Positions 31,889-41,207 are shown, counted from the stretch's first letter. The stretch is 64,000 nt of DNA from Chloroflexota bacterium (GCA_013388755.1 JACAEQ010000070.1:62001-126000), one strand, 5' to 3'. The notes: generated by a model from the sequence alone, not told the origin. A program made the numbers and translations.

Positions 31889-33137
31889 TATCTTCATTCT
31901 CGATCATTTCCTGCGCCTGCCCGACTTTCCGCGCTTTCTCGGCTATTTGATTCGTTCGCGCCATATCACTACGGTTTTTGTATCGAATAGTTATCTTGGT
32001 TACCAGTTGCTTCCCTATATGCGCGCGCATTTTCCTGATATCACCTGCCTTGACTTCCTTCATTCGTACGATGAGCGATGGAAGAATGGCGGCTACCCGC
32101 GCGCCAGCATTGGTTACCAGTCACAACTCGACCTGACGATCGTCTCCGGCGACCATGTCCGGCGGCGTATGGTCGAGAAGGGCGCCGATCCGTCACGGAT
32201 CGAGGTGTGCTATACCAACGTCGACACGGATCGCTGGCGTCCCGATGCAACACGCCGCGCCGAGATACGCGCAGCGCTTGGCCTGCATCCCGACGATATG
32301 CTGGTGATCTTCACCGGGCGGCTGACGGGGGAGAAGCGCCCGCAGTTGCTGGCGCCCATCATTGCTGCGTTGCGTCGCCGTACACCTGCACGCTTCCTGG
32401 CCCTGGTGCTGGGCGACGGGCCGGAACGTGGCCAGGTTGAGCGCCAGATACGCGCGCTGGGCCTTGATGATGTCATGCGTACCCTGGGCAGGGTTGGCGA
32501 TGATGATATCTTTGGATACCTTGCCGCCGCAGACGTGTTCCTGCTGCCTTCGCAGACGGAAGGCATCTCGGTGGCGACGTTCGAGGCCATGGCCATGGGG
32601 GTCATCCCGGTCAGCGCCGATGTCGGTGGTCAGGGGGAGCTGATTGCCGCCGATTGTGGCTTCCTTGTGGCGCATGGCCCGCACGAAGTCGAGGAATACG
32701 CCGAGATTCTCTCCCGCCTCGCCGGTGATCCAGCGCTCCGGCAACGGATGAGCACCATGGCGCGTGGGCGCGTCGAGCGCCATTTTGCGCTGCGCGATTT
32801 CGGCCCGCGCATGGCTGCCTTGATCGAGCGTGCCGGCCAGCTTCGCTGTGAGTCGCCGCGAGCCGCCATCCCTCTGGCGCTGGCGCGCGAATGGGCGACT
32901 CAGGTGATCGAGTATACGCGCCATGAGATCGCGCTCGATGCGCTCTGGAGCGAGCGGGAGCAATGGTGCGCCAGCAACGTCGAGCTGCCATTGAGGCAAT
33001 TGCTGCGTCAACGCGGGTTGCGCTTCGTTCGCCCGCTCCTGGCGCGCCCCTATCGCTGGGGCGTCGCCCATGGCATGGAATGGCTTCGACCACTCAAGGA
33101 GCGGCTCTTCGCGGCGGCCCGCCGGCGCGGCTGGTAA
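31881..33137 (+). pseudogene. Headless GT4 glycosyltransferase (GGADRF subgroup), fused after truncated wzt
   Basis: The frame aligns with the glycosyltransferase at 27857 from TPDIF (equivalent to TPDIT near residue 57) to the end: FVSNSYLGYQLLPYMRAHFPDI, LDFLHSYDERWKNGGYP, FTGRLTGEKRPQLL, PSQTEGISVATFEAMAMGVIPVSADVGGQGEL. The first about 57 residues, with the Gly-rich acceptor loop, are absent. The frame differs from that of the wzt fragment and opens at 31818 only within wzt sequence. An internal ATG could yield the donor-binding half. Most likely inactive; low-level activity of a truncated protein cannot be excluded. Confidence 0.85.
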
Positions 33138-33152
33138 GCCGCAACCCGGATC

Positions 33153-33161
33153 TGCTATACT
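33153..33161 (+). promoter_or_regulatory. Extended -10 element, leaderless second Uma2 gene
   Basis: TGCTATACT ends 6 nt before the ATG at 33168, as in the first Uma2 gene. No Shine-Dalgarno sequence is visible. Confidence 0.6.
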
Positions 33162-33167
33162 ACAGCT

Positions 33168-34040
33168 ATGACAACCTCCGCCGCCCAACCTGATACTGCC
33201 GCCACGCCGCCCGACGCCGACCCCTGGCGCTATGGCTGGCGTTATGTGCGCCGGCCACTGCCGCTCGACTCCGAGCACTGGGAGCGCGTGCCCCTCACCC
33301 TGCAAGATGTCTTGCACCCTGAAGTCGGAGACTTTATTGTGCACAGCGACCGCCACGAGACGGACCGCATGTACCTTGCCCAGGTGTTGCGCGCTCGCCT
33401 CGAACCTCCCGGCGTTGCCATCGTCCTGAGCGATGTGCGTATCGCCTGGGATATGCCGGATATCCGGCCGCACGGCCCGGATGTGATGGTCATTCCCGGG
33501 CTACGCGAACGGCGCAACTGGAGCACCTTCGAGGTGGCCGTCGAGGGCACACGCCCGATGCTGATCATCGAAATTACGTCGCCGGAGACACGCCGCAATG
33601 ACCTGTTCGACAAAGTGGAGCACTATGCGCGCGCCGGTGTGGCGCAGTACGTGATTGTGGACGACATCGGGCGCGGCGGGGAGCGACGGCTGCGCCTGCT
33701 GGGGTACCGCCTGGCACTCGATGTCTACCAGTCGCAGGCCCTCGATGACCACGGACGGCTGTGGCTGGATGTGGCCGGGCTGTGGCTCGGGGTGCAGGAT
33801 GACCACGTGGTCTGTTATGATGAGCAGGGTGTGGCGATTGGCGACTACACCGCAGTGGTGCGCGCGGCGGCAGAGGCGCAGCAGCGCGCCGACGCCGAGG
33901 AGCGTGCCCGCGCCGAGGCTGAGGAACGCGCCAGTGCCGCCGAGGAGCGCGCGGCGGCAGAGGCCCGCGCCCGCGCCGACGCCGAGGAGCGCTTACGCGC
34001 ACTGGAAGCAGAGTTGCGCCGGCTGCGCGCCACGGAATAG
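33168..34040 (+). CDS. Uma2-family (DUF820) nuclease-like protein, paralogue of 8026
   Basis: A 290-residue paralogue of the Uma2 gene at 8026, nearly colinear from AATPPDADPWRYGWRYVRRPLPLDSE to the coiled-coil tail. Core residues are retained: RPHGPDVMVIPG, IIEITSPETRRNDLFDK, YARAGVAQYVIVDD. The tail (about 228-290) is Ala/Glu/Arg-rich but lacks the exact 14-residue repeats of the first copy. It starts 31 bp after the headless glycosyltransferase and ends 1 bp before the next gene, so it may drive expression of the downstream glycosyltransferases from its own promoter. Confidence 0.85.
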   Translation: MTTSAAQPDTAATPPDADPWRYGWRYVRRPLPLDSEHWERVPLTLQDVLHPEVGDFIVHSDRHETDRMYLAQVLRARLEPPGVAIVLSDVRIAWDMPDIRPHGPDVMVIPGLRERRNWSTFEVAVEGTRPMLIIEITSPETRRNDLFDKVEHYARAGVAQYVIVDDIGRGGERRLRLLGYRLALDVYQSQALDDHGRLWLDVAGLWLGVQDDHVVCYDEQGVAIGDYTAVVRAAAEAQQRADAEERARAEAEERASAAEERAAAEARARADAEERLRALEAELRRLRATE

Positions 34041-34041
34041 T

Positions 34042-36324
34042 ATGCCCCCTGCGATCCCGCCCCATCCGCTCGACCCGGCGCTGCCTGTGTACGGGTATGC
34101 ACCTGCTGATCCGGCTGCCCCGCCGGCAGTCAGCATTATCACGCCTTACTACAACACCGGACCCATCTTCCTCGATACCATCCGCTCGGTGCTGCGCCAG
34201 TCATTGCAGCAGTGGGAATGGATCATCGTCAATGATGGCTCCGACGACCGGGCGGCGCTCCAGGTTCTCGCGCCACTGCGCGCCTCGCCTGACCCACGGA
34301 TTCGGGTGGTTGATCAGCCGAACCGCGGCCTGGCGGCAGCGCGCAATGCCGGCGTCGCCGCCAGCCGCGCGCCGTTGCTCTTCTTCCTCGACAGTGATGA
34401 TCTGATTGCGCCGACGGCGCTGGAGCAACTCGCCTGGTCGCTGGCGTCACACCCGGGCAGCGCGTGTGCTGCGCCGTGGTGCGCCACATTCGGCACGGAA
34501 CATGTCGTGTGGCGCCGCGGCTTTGATGCGCGCCATACGTTCCCGCACGATAATGTTGTTTCGCCTAACGTTATGCTGCGCCGCACGGCGTTTGACCGTG
34601 TCGGCGGCTTTAATGAGCAGTTGCAGCGGTATGCCGGCCTTGAGGATTATGAACTCTGGGTGCGCCTTGCCGCCGCCGGCCTCTGGGGACACGATGTCCG
34701 CGAAGTGCTGCTGTGGCTGCGCCGCAAACCGCGCCAGGCGTATACATCGTACCACTGGAGCTTCCACGACGATCGGAGCGCCCTGCGACGCCTGCGCGGC
34801 GAACTCCGTGCCCGCTACCCGGATCTGTTCCGTAATGGCCCGCCGCCGCCACCAGGCGATCCTGCGCCACTGCTTGAGGCCCATGCCCTGATGACCCTCG
34901 ATGCGCCATTTGCGAATCGCCTGCAACCGCCGCAGGGACGTGGCATCCTCGTGCTGGCGCCCTGGGTGGAGATCGGCGGCGCGGACCGCTTCGGCATTGA
35001 CCTGGTCGCCGGGTTGCGCGCCCGTGGCTGCCGGGTCACGGTCTGCCTGCTGCGCCTCTCGGCAAACCCGTGGATCGAAGAGATGCGGCGGGCCGCCGGT
35101 GAGCTCTTCAACCTGCCCGCCTGTATCGTACCCGCCGATTACCCACGCTTCCTGCGCTACCTGATCGAGTCACGCGCTATCTCGACAATCCTGGTGCATA
35201 ACGACTTGCTCGCGTACCGGCTGTTGCCGTTTCTGCGCGCGCATTGCCCACACGCCAGCATTATGGATTTCCTGCATCTTGAGCAGGAACAGTACCACGG
35301 CGGCATGCCGCGCGCGGCGCTTGAGCACAGCGCCCTGATTGACCTGCATCTGACAGCCTCGCAGCACCTGCGCTGCTGGATGATTGAACGCGGCGCCGAC
35401 CCGGCGCGAGTGGAACCATGCACGATCAACATTGATACGCAACGCTGGCGGCCTGATCCGGTGACCCGCATCCAGGTGCGCGCAGAACTGGGCCTCAACC
35501 CGGATCAGCCGGTCATTCTTTTTGCTGGCCGGCTGGCGCCGCAGAAGCAGCCGCGCCTGGCGGTAGAGGTGCTGCGGATGCTGGCCAGACGTGGCATGCC
35601 TTTCACCTGCCTGGTTGTGGGGGACGGCCCGGATATGCGCTGGATGCGGCGCTTTGTTCGTCGCCACCGCCTGGGCGGCCACGTGCGCCTGTTCGGTGCG
35701 CAACCATCGGGCCGGGTGCGCGATCTGATGGCTGCAAGCGACCTGTTCCTACTGCCGTCGGCGCACGAGGGGATTGCGCTCACGCTCTACGAAGCCATGG
35801 CGATGGGCGTTGTCCCGGTTGCAGCCGACGTCGGCGGTCAGCGTGAACTGGTAACCCCTGAGTGCGGCGTGCTGATACCGCCGGGTAACGACCAGGCGGC
35901 ACAGTATGCCGATGCGTTGCAGCACCTGCTTGCCGATCCAGAGCGGCGCGCGGTGATGGCGGCGGCAGCGCGCGCACGGGTGGTGGAACGCTTCGACCGG
36001 CAGCAGATGCTCGACCGGATGCTGGCGCTCATTTCCCGCGCCGACACGCTGGCCGCTGAGGCGCCACGGCCCCCCGTCGATCCCGGTACCGGCCTGGCGG
36101 CCGCGTCGCTGGCGATCGAGTACTTTCGCTTCCGCGAGGGCCTGCTTGAGCTTGCGCCGGTGAGCCTGGCGCGCATGCTCCGCTGGTCGTCGGCCTGGCC
36201 GGCGCTCCAGCGCCTCTCCAGGGCGCGCATCCTGCTGAACCTGGCTGACCGGCGCGTCTATGTTGCCCGGCGCGAGGTGATGTGGCGCATCAAACGGCTG
36301 CTTGGAAGGCCATACAATCAATAG
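34042..36324 (+). CDS. GT2-GT4 bifunctional glycosyltransferase, 760 aa
   Basis: Residues about 28-265 are a GT2 domain (VSIITPYYNTGPIFLDTIRSVLRQS, VNDGSDD, FLDSDD, GLEDYELWVRLA). Residues about 300-690 are a GT4 domain (ILVLAPWVEIGGADRFGIDLVAGL, LFAGRLAPQKQPRLAVEVL, PSAHEGIALTLYEAMAMGVVPVAADVGGQREL) very similar to the protein at 27857. A helical tail follows. The start at 34042 directly follows the Uma2 stop. Two catalytic domains in one chain suggest consecutive addition of two sugars. Confidence 0.92.
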   Translation: MPPAIPPHPLDPALPVYGYAPADPAAPPAVSIITPYYNTGPIFLDTIRSVLRQSLQQWEWIIVNDGSDDRAALQVLAPLRASPDPRIRVVDQPNRGLAAARNAGVAASRAPLLFFLDSDDLIAPTALEQLAWSLASHPGSACAAPWCATFGTEHVVWRRGFDARHTFPHDNVVSPNVMLRRTAFDRVGGFNEQLQRYAGLEDYELWVRLAAAGLWGHDVREVLLWLRRKPRQAYTSYHWSFHDDRSALRRLRGELRARYPDLFRNGPPPPPGDPAPLLEAHALMTLDAPFANRLQPPQGRGILVLAPWVEIGGADRFGIDLVAGLRARGCRVTVCLLRLSANPWIEEMRRAAGELFNLPACIVPADYPRFLRYLIESRAISTILVHNDLLAYRLLPFLRAHCPHASIMDFLHLEQEQYHGGMPRAALEHSALIDLHLTASQHLRCWMIERGADPARVEPCTINIDTQRWRPDPVTRIQVRAELGLNPDQPVILFAGRLAPQKQPRLAVEVLRMLARRGMPFTCLVVGDGPDMRWMRRFVRRHRLGGHVRLFGAQPSGRVRDLMAASDLFLLPSAHEGIALTLYEAMAMGVVPVAADVGGQRELVTPECGVLIPPGNDQAAQYADALQHLLADPERRAVMAAAARARVVERFDRQQMLDRMLALISRADTLAAEAPRPPVDPGTGLAAASLAIEYFRFREGLLELAPVSLARMLRWSSAWPALQRLSRARILLNLADRRVYVARREVMWRIKRLLGRPYNQ

Positions 36325-36384
36325 CGCCGCATAACTCGTGTCACTGATGCGATGCAACCACAAGTATTGATGTAATCAGCGTCT

Positions 36385-37323
36385 ATGATACTCTCCAGCA
36401 CACCGCGCGCCGGCGTCATCATTCCCTGCTACAATCAGGCCCACTTCCTGCCCGAAGCAGTTGCCAGCGTCATCGCGCAGACCTTCACCGACTGGGAGAT
36501 CGTTATTGTTGATGACGGCAGCCCCGACGATACCGCACGAGTCGCGCAGCGCCTGATCGCAGCCTTCCCGGCGCGCCGCATCCGGCTGGTGCGCCAGGAA
36601 AATCGCGGCCTGGCCGCAGCGCGCAACACGGGCATCGCGGCAACGCGCGCGCCCTACATTCTGCCGCTCGACGCTGATGATGCGATCGAGCCGGAGATGC
36701 TGGCGCTGGCGGTCGCGGCGCTCGACGCTCACCCTGAGGTCGGCTTCGTCTACACCGACGTGCAGCGTGTCGGCGCCGAACGGAACATCCTGCATACCCA
36801 GCCCTACAGTCTGGAGCGGTTGCGCTTCGAATGCCTGATGATGCCGGCGACCCTCTTCCGCCGCAAGGCATGGGAGCAGGCGGGCGGGTTTCGCATGTTT
36901 GGCGCGGCTCAGGGATATGAAGACTGGGATTTCTGGATCTGCCTGGCTGAAGCAGGCTGGAAGGGTATGCACATCGCGCAGCCATTGGTACGCTACCGGC
37001 GCACCGAAAGCAGTATGCTGTCACACGCTCGCCGCCACGACCTCGAACTGCGCGCGCAAATCATCCTGGATCATCGCCATCTCTACGAGCCGGATGCCGT
37101 CGCCTGGGCCACGCACGTCCTTTCGCCGGCGTGGAGCGTCAACTGGCGATTGCGCTCACCATGGCACTGGCTCCTGGCCTATCTCGGCTACGTCGCGCTG
37201 ATTGCGCAGCGCCACCCGCCACTGCTGCTCCGTGCAATCATCCACCCGCTCTTCTGGCGCATGCCTATTCCCTGGCAGGGCCGCATGCGGATGCTGGAAC
37301 ACGTGCTGCGCTTCCAGCGTTAG
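36385..37323 (+). CDS. GT2-family glycosyltransferase
   Basis: A 312-residue GT2 enzyme: AGVIIPCYNQAHFLPEAVASVIAQTFTDWEIVIVDDGSPDD (nucleotide-binding Asp), LPLDADDAIEPEM (DxD-like metal site), GYEDWDFWICLAEAG (catalytic base region). The C-terminus has two weakly hydrophobic helices. It is the last gene of the polysaccharide locus on this strand. Confidence 0.92.
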   Translation: MILSSTPRAGVIIPCYNQAHFLPEAVASVIAQTFTDWEIVIVDDGSPDDTARVAQRLIAAFPARRIRLVRQENRGLAAARNTGIAATRAPYILPLDADDAIEPEMLALAVAALDAHPEVGFVYTDVQRVGAERNILHTQPYSLERLRFECLMMPATLFRRKAWEQAGGFRMFGAAQGYEDWDFWICLAEAGWKGMHIAQPLVRYRRTESSMLSHARRHDLELRAQIILDHRHLYEPDAVAWATHVLSPAWSVNWRLRSPWHWLLAYLGYVALIAQRHPPLLLRAIIHPLFWRMPIPWQGRMRMLEHVLRFQR

Positions 37324-37531
37324 GCGCGTAGGGGGACACGCGGACGGGGAGACGGGGAGATGGGGAGACACGCCGATGGGGAGATGGGGAGACAGGGAGA
37401 GGTTGAGATATGTTATGGCGTTACAATCTTGAGTATAGCCATCACGCATCCACAGTCTCCCCCACTCCCCCACTCCCCCACTCCCCCACTCCTCCACTCC
37501 CCCACTCCCCCACTCCCCATTCCCCGTCATT
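37324..37531. repeat. Short-unit G-rich and C-rich tracts, quadruplex-prone
   Basis: 37330-37400 contains GGGGAGA-type units in tandem on the plus strand (at least six runs of four G). 37455-37520 contains CCCCCACT units, i.e. the mirror situation with G-runs on the minus strand. It separates the plus-strand locus from the minus-strand glycosidase. It might act as a bidirectional transcription block. Confidence 0.75.
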
Positions 37532-38992
37532 TCACGGCATCACCACCTCGACGTACTGCGGCAACTCATTCACCGCGCGCGGAATGAAGCCGTCGCGATT
37601 GATATCGGAACAGTAATATTGTGCCGGCGTCGCCATGTTCAGTTGATCGGTACAGATCGCCGTCGCGCCCGGCGGCACCGGCAAGTTGTAGAGTACCGGA
37701 AAGTCGGTGCGCGGCACCCAGAAGACATACAGCCGGTTGCGTCCCTTCTCGAATGGCAGCACCTGCACCTCGCTTGCCTGGCTCGCCGGCGGTTCAACCA
37801 CCGGCAGGCCGATGTAGCGTGCACCGGCGAGCAACTGCGCCGAGTTACGAAAGGCGTAGAACGCCGGTCGCGGCACCGGCCCACCGTCGGTTTCGTCGAT
37901 CAGGTGGCTGTGCAGGAAGCCCGGCCCGCGGTACGACAGAGTGTACCAGAAGGCGCCCAGCAGGTTCAGCGCAATCGCCTGCGCATAGATCCGCGCCGCA
38001 TAATTCGCCTGGCGCTGCAAGAAGTTGGGCGGGCAATCGGTATTGCTGTTGCAGGTCGCTGCGATCTCAGTCGCCACCAGCGGCCTGGAGTGCAACCCGT
38101 GCTCGTCGAGCAACCGGCGCAACTGCGCCTGTTTGAACAACAGCCGATCACCGGCGCCCCATTCACCATAGGCATGGAAGCTGAGCGCATCAAATGAACT
38201 GGCCGCACCAGCCGCCAGTATACCGCGCACAAACCCGAGCGACAGCGTATCATCAGGCCAGTGATGCAGCAATGCGCCACCCCACACCTGCGCGCGCGGG
38301 TTGCCAGCCTTGATGGCCGGGTAGACAGCGCGCAACACATGGCCATAGTAATCGCCACCATAGTACGGCGGCGTCAGTGTCGCCCAGCAACCAAATCCCT
38401 CGTTCCCGGCGACTTCTTCGGGCCTGACATCGGGTTCGTTCCAGATCTCCCAGTAATCAACGCGCAGATCGCCGGCAGAGAACCGCTGTGCCACCGCCTG
38501 CATGAAGGCGGCAAACTCAGCCACGGCATCCGGTCGTGGTGGGCTGCACAACTTCCCTGGAATGCTCTGCGCCCACGACGGCGACCATTGTACGACCAGG
38601 GTTGGTTCAATGCCCGCGGCGCGCAACCGACGCACATTACTCTCGATGTCGGCCAGCACGCCCCACTGATAGCCAGCGCCGCGCACCGGCTCGACCCATG
38701 CCCACAGGACATCGCCGGCGCGCGACCAGCGTGGATTGGCCTCCGCCACCAGCGGCATCATGTTGCCCGGCGCGTTCGTGCGCACATCAAAGCCAAACGG
38801 ACTGGGATCGTACCCCACGCTGACGAGCGGCAAGAACGCGCTCATCACCAGGTTCGCCGATTGTTCATCGGCTGCGGCCGGCACAGGCACAGGTTCGGGT
38901 GGGAGAGGCGCCGGCTGTGCCGCTACCGGTAGCGTCGTCGCCAGCAGCAACACCAGGCCTGTCGTAACAAAGAAGGAACGGAAGCGGGTCAT
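37532..38992 (-). CDS. Secreted clan-A glycoside hydrolase (GH39/GH5-like)
   Basis: About 486 residues. A signal peptide (RFRSFFVTTGLVLLLATTLPVAAQ) is followed by a Pro-rich spacer and MSAFLPLVSVG, a string shared with the C-terminus of the beta-helix protein. The catalytic TIM barrel has DYWEIWNEPD (acid/base Glu in the NEP motif) and RPLVATEIAATC (probable nucleophile Glu), the clan GH-A pattern. Substrate is unknown; GH39-type xylosidase/iduronidase or a polysaccharide-degrading enzyme are options. ATG 38992 is chosen so that the signal peptide is N-terminal. A TTGTCA-16-TACACT promoter precedes it. Confidence 0.85.
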   Translation of the reverse strand: MTRFRSFFVTTGLVLLLATTLPVAAQPAPLPPEPVPVPAAADEQSANLVMSAFLPLVSVGYDPSPFGFDVRTNAPGNMMPLVAEANPRWSRAGDVLWAWVEPVRGAGYQWGVLADIESNVRRLRAAGIEPTLVVQWSPSWAQSIPGKLCSPPRPDAVAEFAAFMQAVAQRFSAGDLRVDYWEIWNEPDVRPEEVAGNEGFGCWATLTPPYYGGDYYGHVLRAVYPAIKAGNPRAQVWGGALLHHWPDDTLSLGFVRGILAAGAASSFDALSFHAYGEWGAGDRLLFKQAQLRRLLDEHGLHSRPLVATEIAATCNSNTDCPPNFLQRQANYAARIYAQAIALNLLGAFWYTLSYRGPGFLHSHLIDETDGGPVPRPAFYAFRNSAQLLAGARYIGLPVVEPPASQASEVQVLPFEKGRNRLYVFWVPRTDFPVLYNLPVPPGATAICTDQLNMATPAQYYCSDINRDGFIPRAVNELPQYVEVVMP

Positions 38993-39028
38993 CAATGTTC
39001 TGCATAGTGTAACCGGTACGACACAGAC

Positions 39029-39056
39029 AGTGTAGCATACAATCGCCATGTGACAA
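39029..39056 (-). promoter_or_regulatory. Promoter of the secreted glycosidase
   Basis: On the minus strand TTGTCA (39051-39056) and TACACT (39029-39034) are 16 bp apart, with TGC before the -10, giving both a -35 and an extended -10. Confidence 0.6.
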
Positions 39057-39334
39057 GTACAAAACCTGTACGATCTGATAACAGTTATGTTGCCGGGTTT
39101 CAGATGCAGGTTGCAGGTTCCAGATTCTCAATTCTCTATTCTCAGTTCTGAGTTCTAGTGCACGTTCAGCACAGGCCATAGGCAAGAGGCAACACGTTTG
39201 AGGCAGCCACAACCCTCTCGCCTCTCGCCTATGACCTCATCTGGAATTGTCCCAGGTTCCCGGTTCCGAGTTCTCAATTCACCCCTTGTAACTCACCCAC
39301 CTATGCTGAAGGATGTACGCAGGGAGATACGCCT
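39057..39334. other. Intergenic region with word-like degenerate repeats
   Basis: 39100-39300 consists of loosely repeated phrases (GGTTGCAGGTTCCAG, TTCTCAATTCTCTATTCTCAGTTCTGAGTTC, CCGGTTCCGAGTTCTCAATTC) with no coding capacity. The last 20 bp hold the AGGGAGA Shine-Dalgarno of the next gene. No promoter box for that gene was recognised. Confidence 0.6.
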
Positions 39335-40735
39335 ATGATCGAATACATCGAAAACCGCACCTTTGACGAGATCAAGATCGGCGACCGGGCCACACTGACT
39401 CGCACCTTATCAAAATCTGACATCGAACTGTTCGCCGTTATGTCGGGTGATGTGAATCCTGCCCATCTGGACGAGGAATATGCCCGGAGTGACATCTTCC
39501 ACAAGATCATCGCACACGGCATGTGGGGCGGTGCGTTGATCTCGACGGTGCTCGGCACCATGCTCCCCGGCCCGGGAACGATCTACCTGGGCCAGACACT
39601 GCGCTTTCGTCGCCCGGTTGCGATCGGCGACACGATCACGGTCGCGGTAACGGTCACCGCGATGGATCCTGAGAAACGCCGGGTGACATTCGACTGCCAG
39701 TGCACCAACCAGAACGGCGAGGTGGTGATCAGCGGCAGCGCCGAAGTACTCGCGCCGGCCGAGAAAGTCAAGCGCCAGAAGGTGCGGTTACCGGAGGTGT
39801 TGCTGCGCGAACCCGGCGCGCACTACCGCGGCCTGGTGGCGCGCGCCGCGACGATGGCGCCGCTGAAGGCGGCAGTGGTGTTTCCATCAGAGCCGAACGC
39901 GCTGTACGGCATCTTTGAGGCGGCACAGGCCGGCCTGATTGAGCCGATCCTGGTCGGCCCCGAAGCACCATTGCGCCTGGTCGCCGAGACGCTCGAACTG
40001 AACCTCGATGCCTTCCCGCTGGTCACGACGCCCGACGGGCGAACCGCTGCGGCGCGCGCCGTGGCAATGGCGCGTACCGGCGAGGTCGAGGCACTGATCG
40101 ATCCCGGGGTGCGCTACTACGGCCTGCTGCACGAACTGGTCGATCATGCCACCGGCCTGGTTGACCACCGGCGGATGAGCCATGTCTATGCCATGGATGT
40201 GCCGAATTATCCCCGTTTGCTCTTCATCACCGACGCCGGAATGAATACTGACCCGGCCCTGGAAGAGAAGCGCGCGATTGTCCAGAACGCCATCGACCTG
40301 GCGCTGGCCATCGGCGTCGAGCAGCCGAAGGTTGCCATTCTGGCGGCTGTCGAGACGATCAGCCCCAAGTTGCGCTCGACACTGGATGCAGCGGCACTGT
40401 GCAAAATGGTCGATCGCGGCCAGATCGTCGGTGGCCTGGTGGATGGACCGCTGGCCTTTGAGAACGCCGTTTCGATCGAGGCGGCGCGCAAGGCCCGGCT
40501 GACATCGCCTGTGGCCGGGCAGGCCGACATACTGGTGGCGCCCGATCTGGAAGCCGGCACGATGCTGGTTCAGCAACTCGACCGGCTGGCGGATGCCCAG
40601 TCGGCAGGGATCGTGGTCGGCGGGAAGGTACCGGTGGCGCTGCCTGAACCAAGCGGCAATCCGCAGAGCACGCTGGCGGCATGCGCCATGGCCGTGCTCG
40701 TAGCACGCGCCGGGCGGGGGATGAAAGATGAGTAG
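39335..40735 (+). CDS. MaoC-like hydratase / phosphate acetyl(butyryl)transferase fusion
   Basis: A 466-residue bifunctional enzyme. Residues 1-140 are a MaoC/hot-dog (R)-enoyl-CoA hydratase-like domain (FAVMSGDVNPAHLDEEYARSDIFHKIIAHGMWGGALIS: the Asp/His pair of the hydratase motif is in DVNPAHLD). Residues about 165-460 are a phosphotransacetylase domain (DAGMNTDPALEEKRAIVQNAIDLA, VDGPLAFENAVS, ADILVAPDLEAGTMLVQQL). The same fusion is known in several bacteria and links acyl-CoA metabolism to acyl phosphate. AGGGAGA lies 7 nt before the ATG. No acetate/butyrate kinase is adjacent. Confidence 0.93.
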   Translation: MIEYIENRTFDEIKIGDRATLTRTLSKSDIELFAVMSGDVNPAHLDEEYARSDIFHKIIAHGMWGGALISTVLGTMLPGPGTIYLGQTLRFRRPVAIGDTITVAVTVTAMDPEKRRVTFDCQCTNQNGEVVISGSAEVLAPAEKVKRQKVRLPEVLLREPGAHYRGLVARAATMAPLKAAVVFPSEPNALYGIFEAAQAGLIEPILVGPEAPLRLVAETLELNLDAFPLVTTPDGRTAAARAVAMARTGEVEALIDPGVRYYGLLHELVDHATGLVDHRRMSHVYAMDVPNYPRLLFITDAGMNTDPALEEKRAIVQNAIDLALAIGVEQPKVAILAAVETISPKLRSTLDAAALCKMVDRGQIVGGLVDGPLAFENAVSIEAARKARLTSPVAGQADILVAPDLEAGTMLVQQLDRLADAQSAGIVVGGKVPVALPEPSGNPQSTLAACAMAVLVARAGRGMKDE

Positions 40736-40760
40736 TTCTACCATTGAACGAGGGACATCA

Positions 40761-41117
40761 CTACCCCGTCTCGCGCCGGTCAGGCATCCACGAACCCAGC
40801 GCGGCATGGACCAGCCAGGGGATCATCGCCAGCATGAGGAAGACGACCAGGAGCGGGTAGAACGTCAGATAGAGCATAATTGGCGGCAGCGAGAATGGTA
40901 GCGCAATCAACATGGCGCGTATGCGACCGAGTGCAACCGACGGCCCGATCAGCATCGCGGTCGAGATAATGATCCACATCTCGGCATCACTCAGGATTTC
41001 AGCATCCATCAGGCCCGGCGGCCACAATGCATCGCCGGCAAGCAGGCGGCGCGCAAAGAATGCGATCAGCCCGGCCAGCAACACAACATAGCCGCGCACA
41101 ACACGGTTGGTCAGCAC
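40761..41117 (-). CDS. Small integral membrane protein, about 118 aa
   Basis: Three or four hydrophobic segments: VVLLAGLIAFFARRLLAG, MWIIISTAMLIGPSVALG, ALPFSLPPIMLYLTFYPLLVVFLMLAMIPWLVHAAL. No motif recognised. The GTG at 41117 with AAAGGA about 9 nt upstream is the most plausible start; a TTG at 41141 is also possible. It lies between the fusion gene (convergent) and the divergent MFS gene. Confidence 0.7.
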   Translation of the reverse strand: MLTNRVVRGYVVLLAGLIAFFARRLLAGDALWPPGLMDAEILSDAEMWIIISTAMLIGPSVALGRIRAMLIALPFSLPPIMLYLTFYPLLVVFLMLAMIPWLVHAALGSWMPDRRETG

Positions 41118-41207
41118 TGCGCGTTTTCCTTTCTCCCGCAACGTCTACCTGGATTATACAAAAAACGTACCATTTGCGCGAGTACCGCGAACAGTTGCCG
41201 TGAACAA

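Noticed and set aside
32193-33473. 426-codon minus-strand frame
   Set aside because: Antisense shadow of the glycosyltransferase and Uma2 genes; no recognisable motif.
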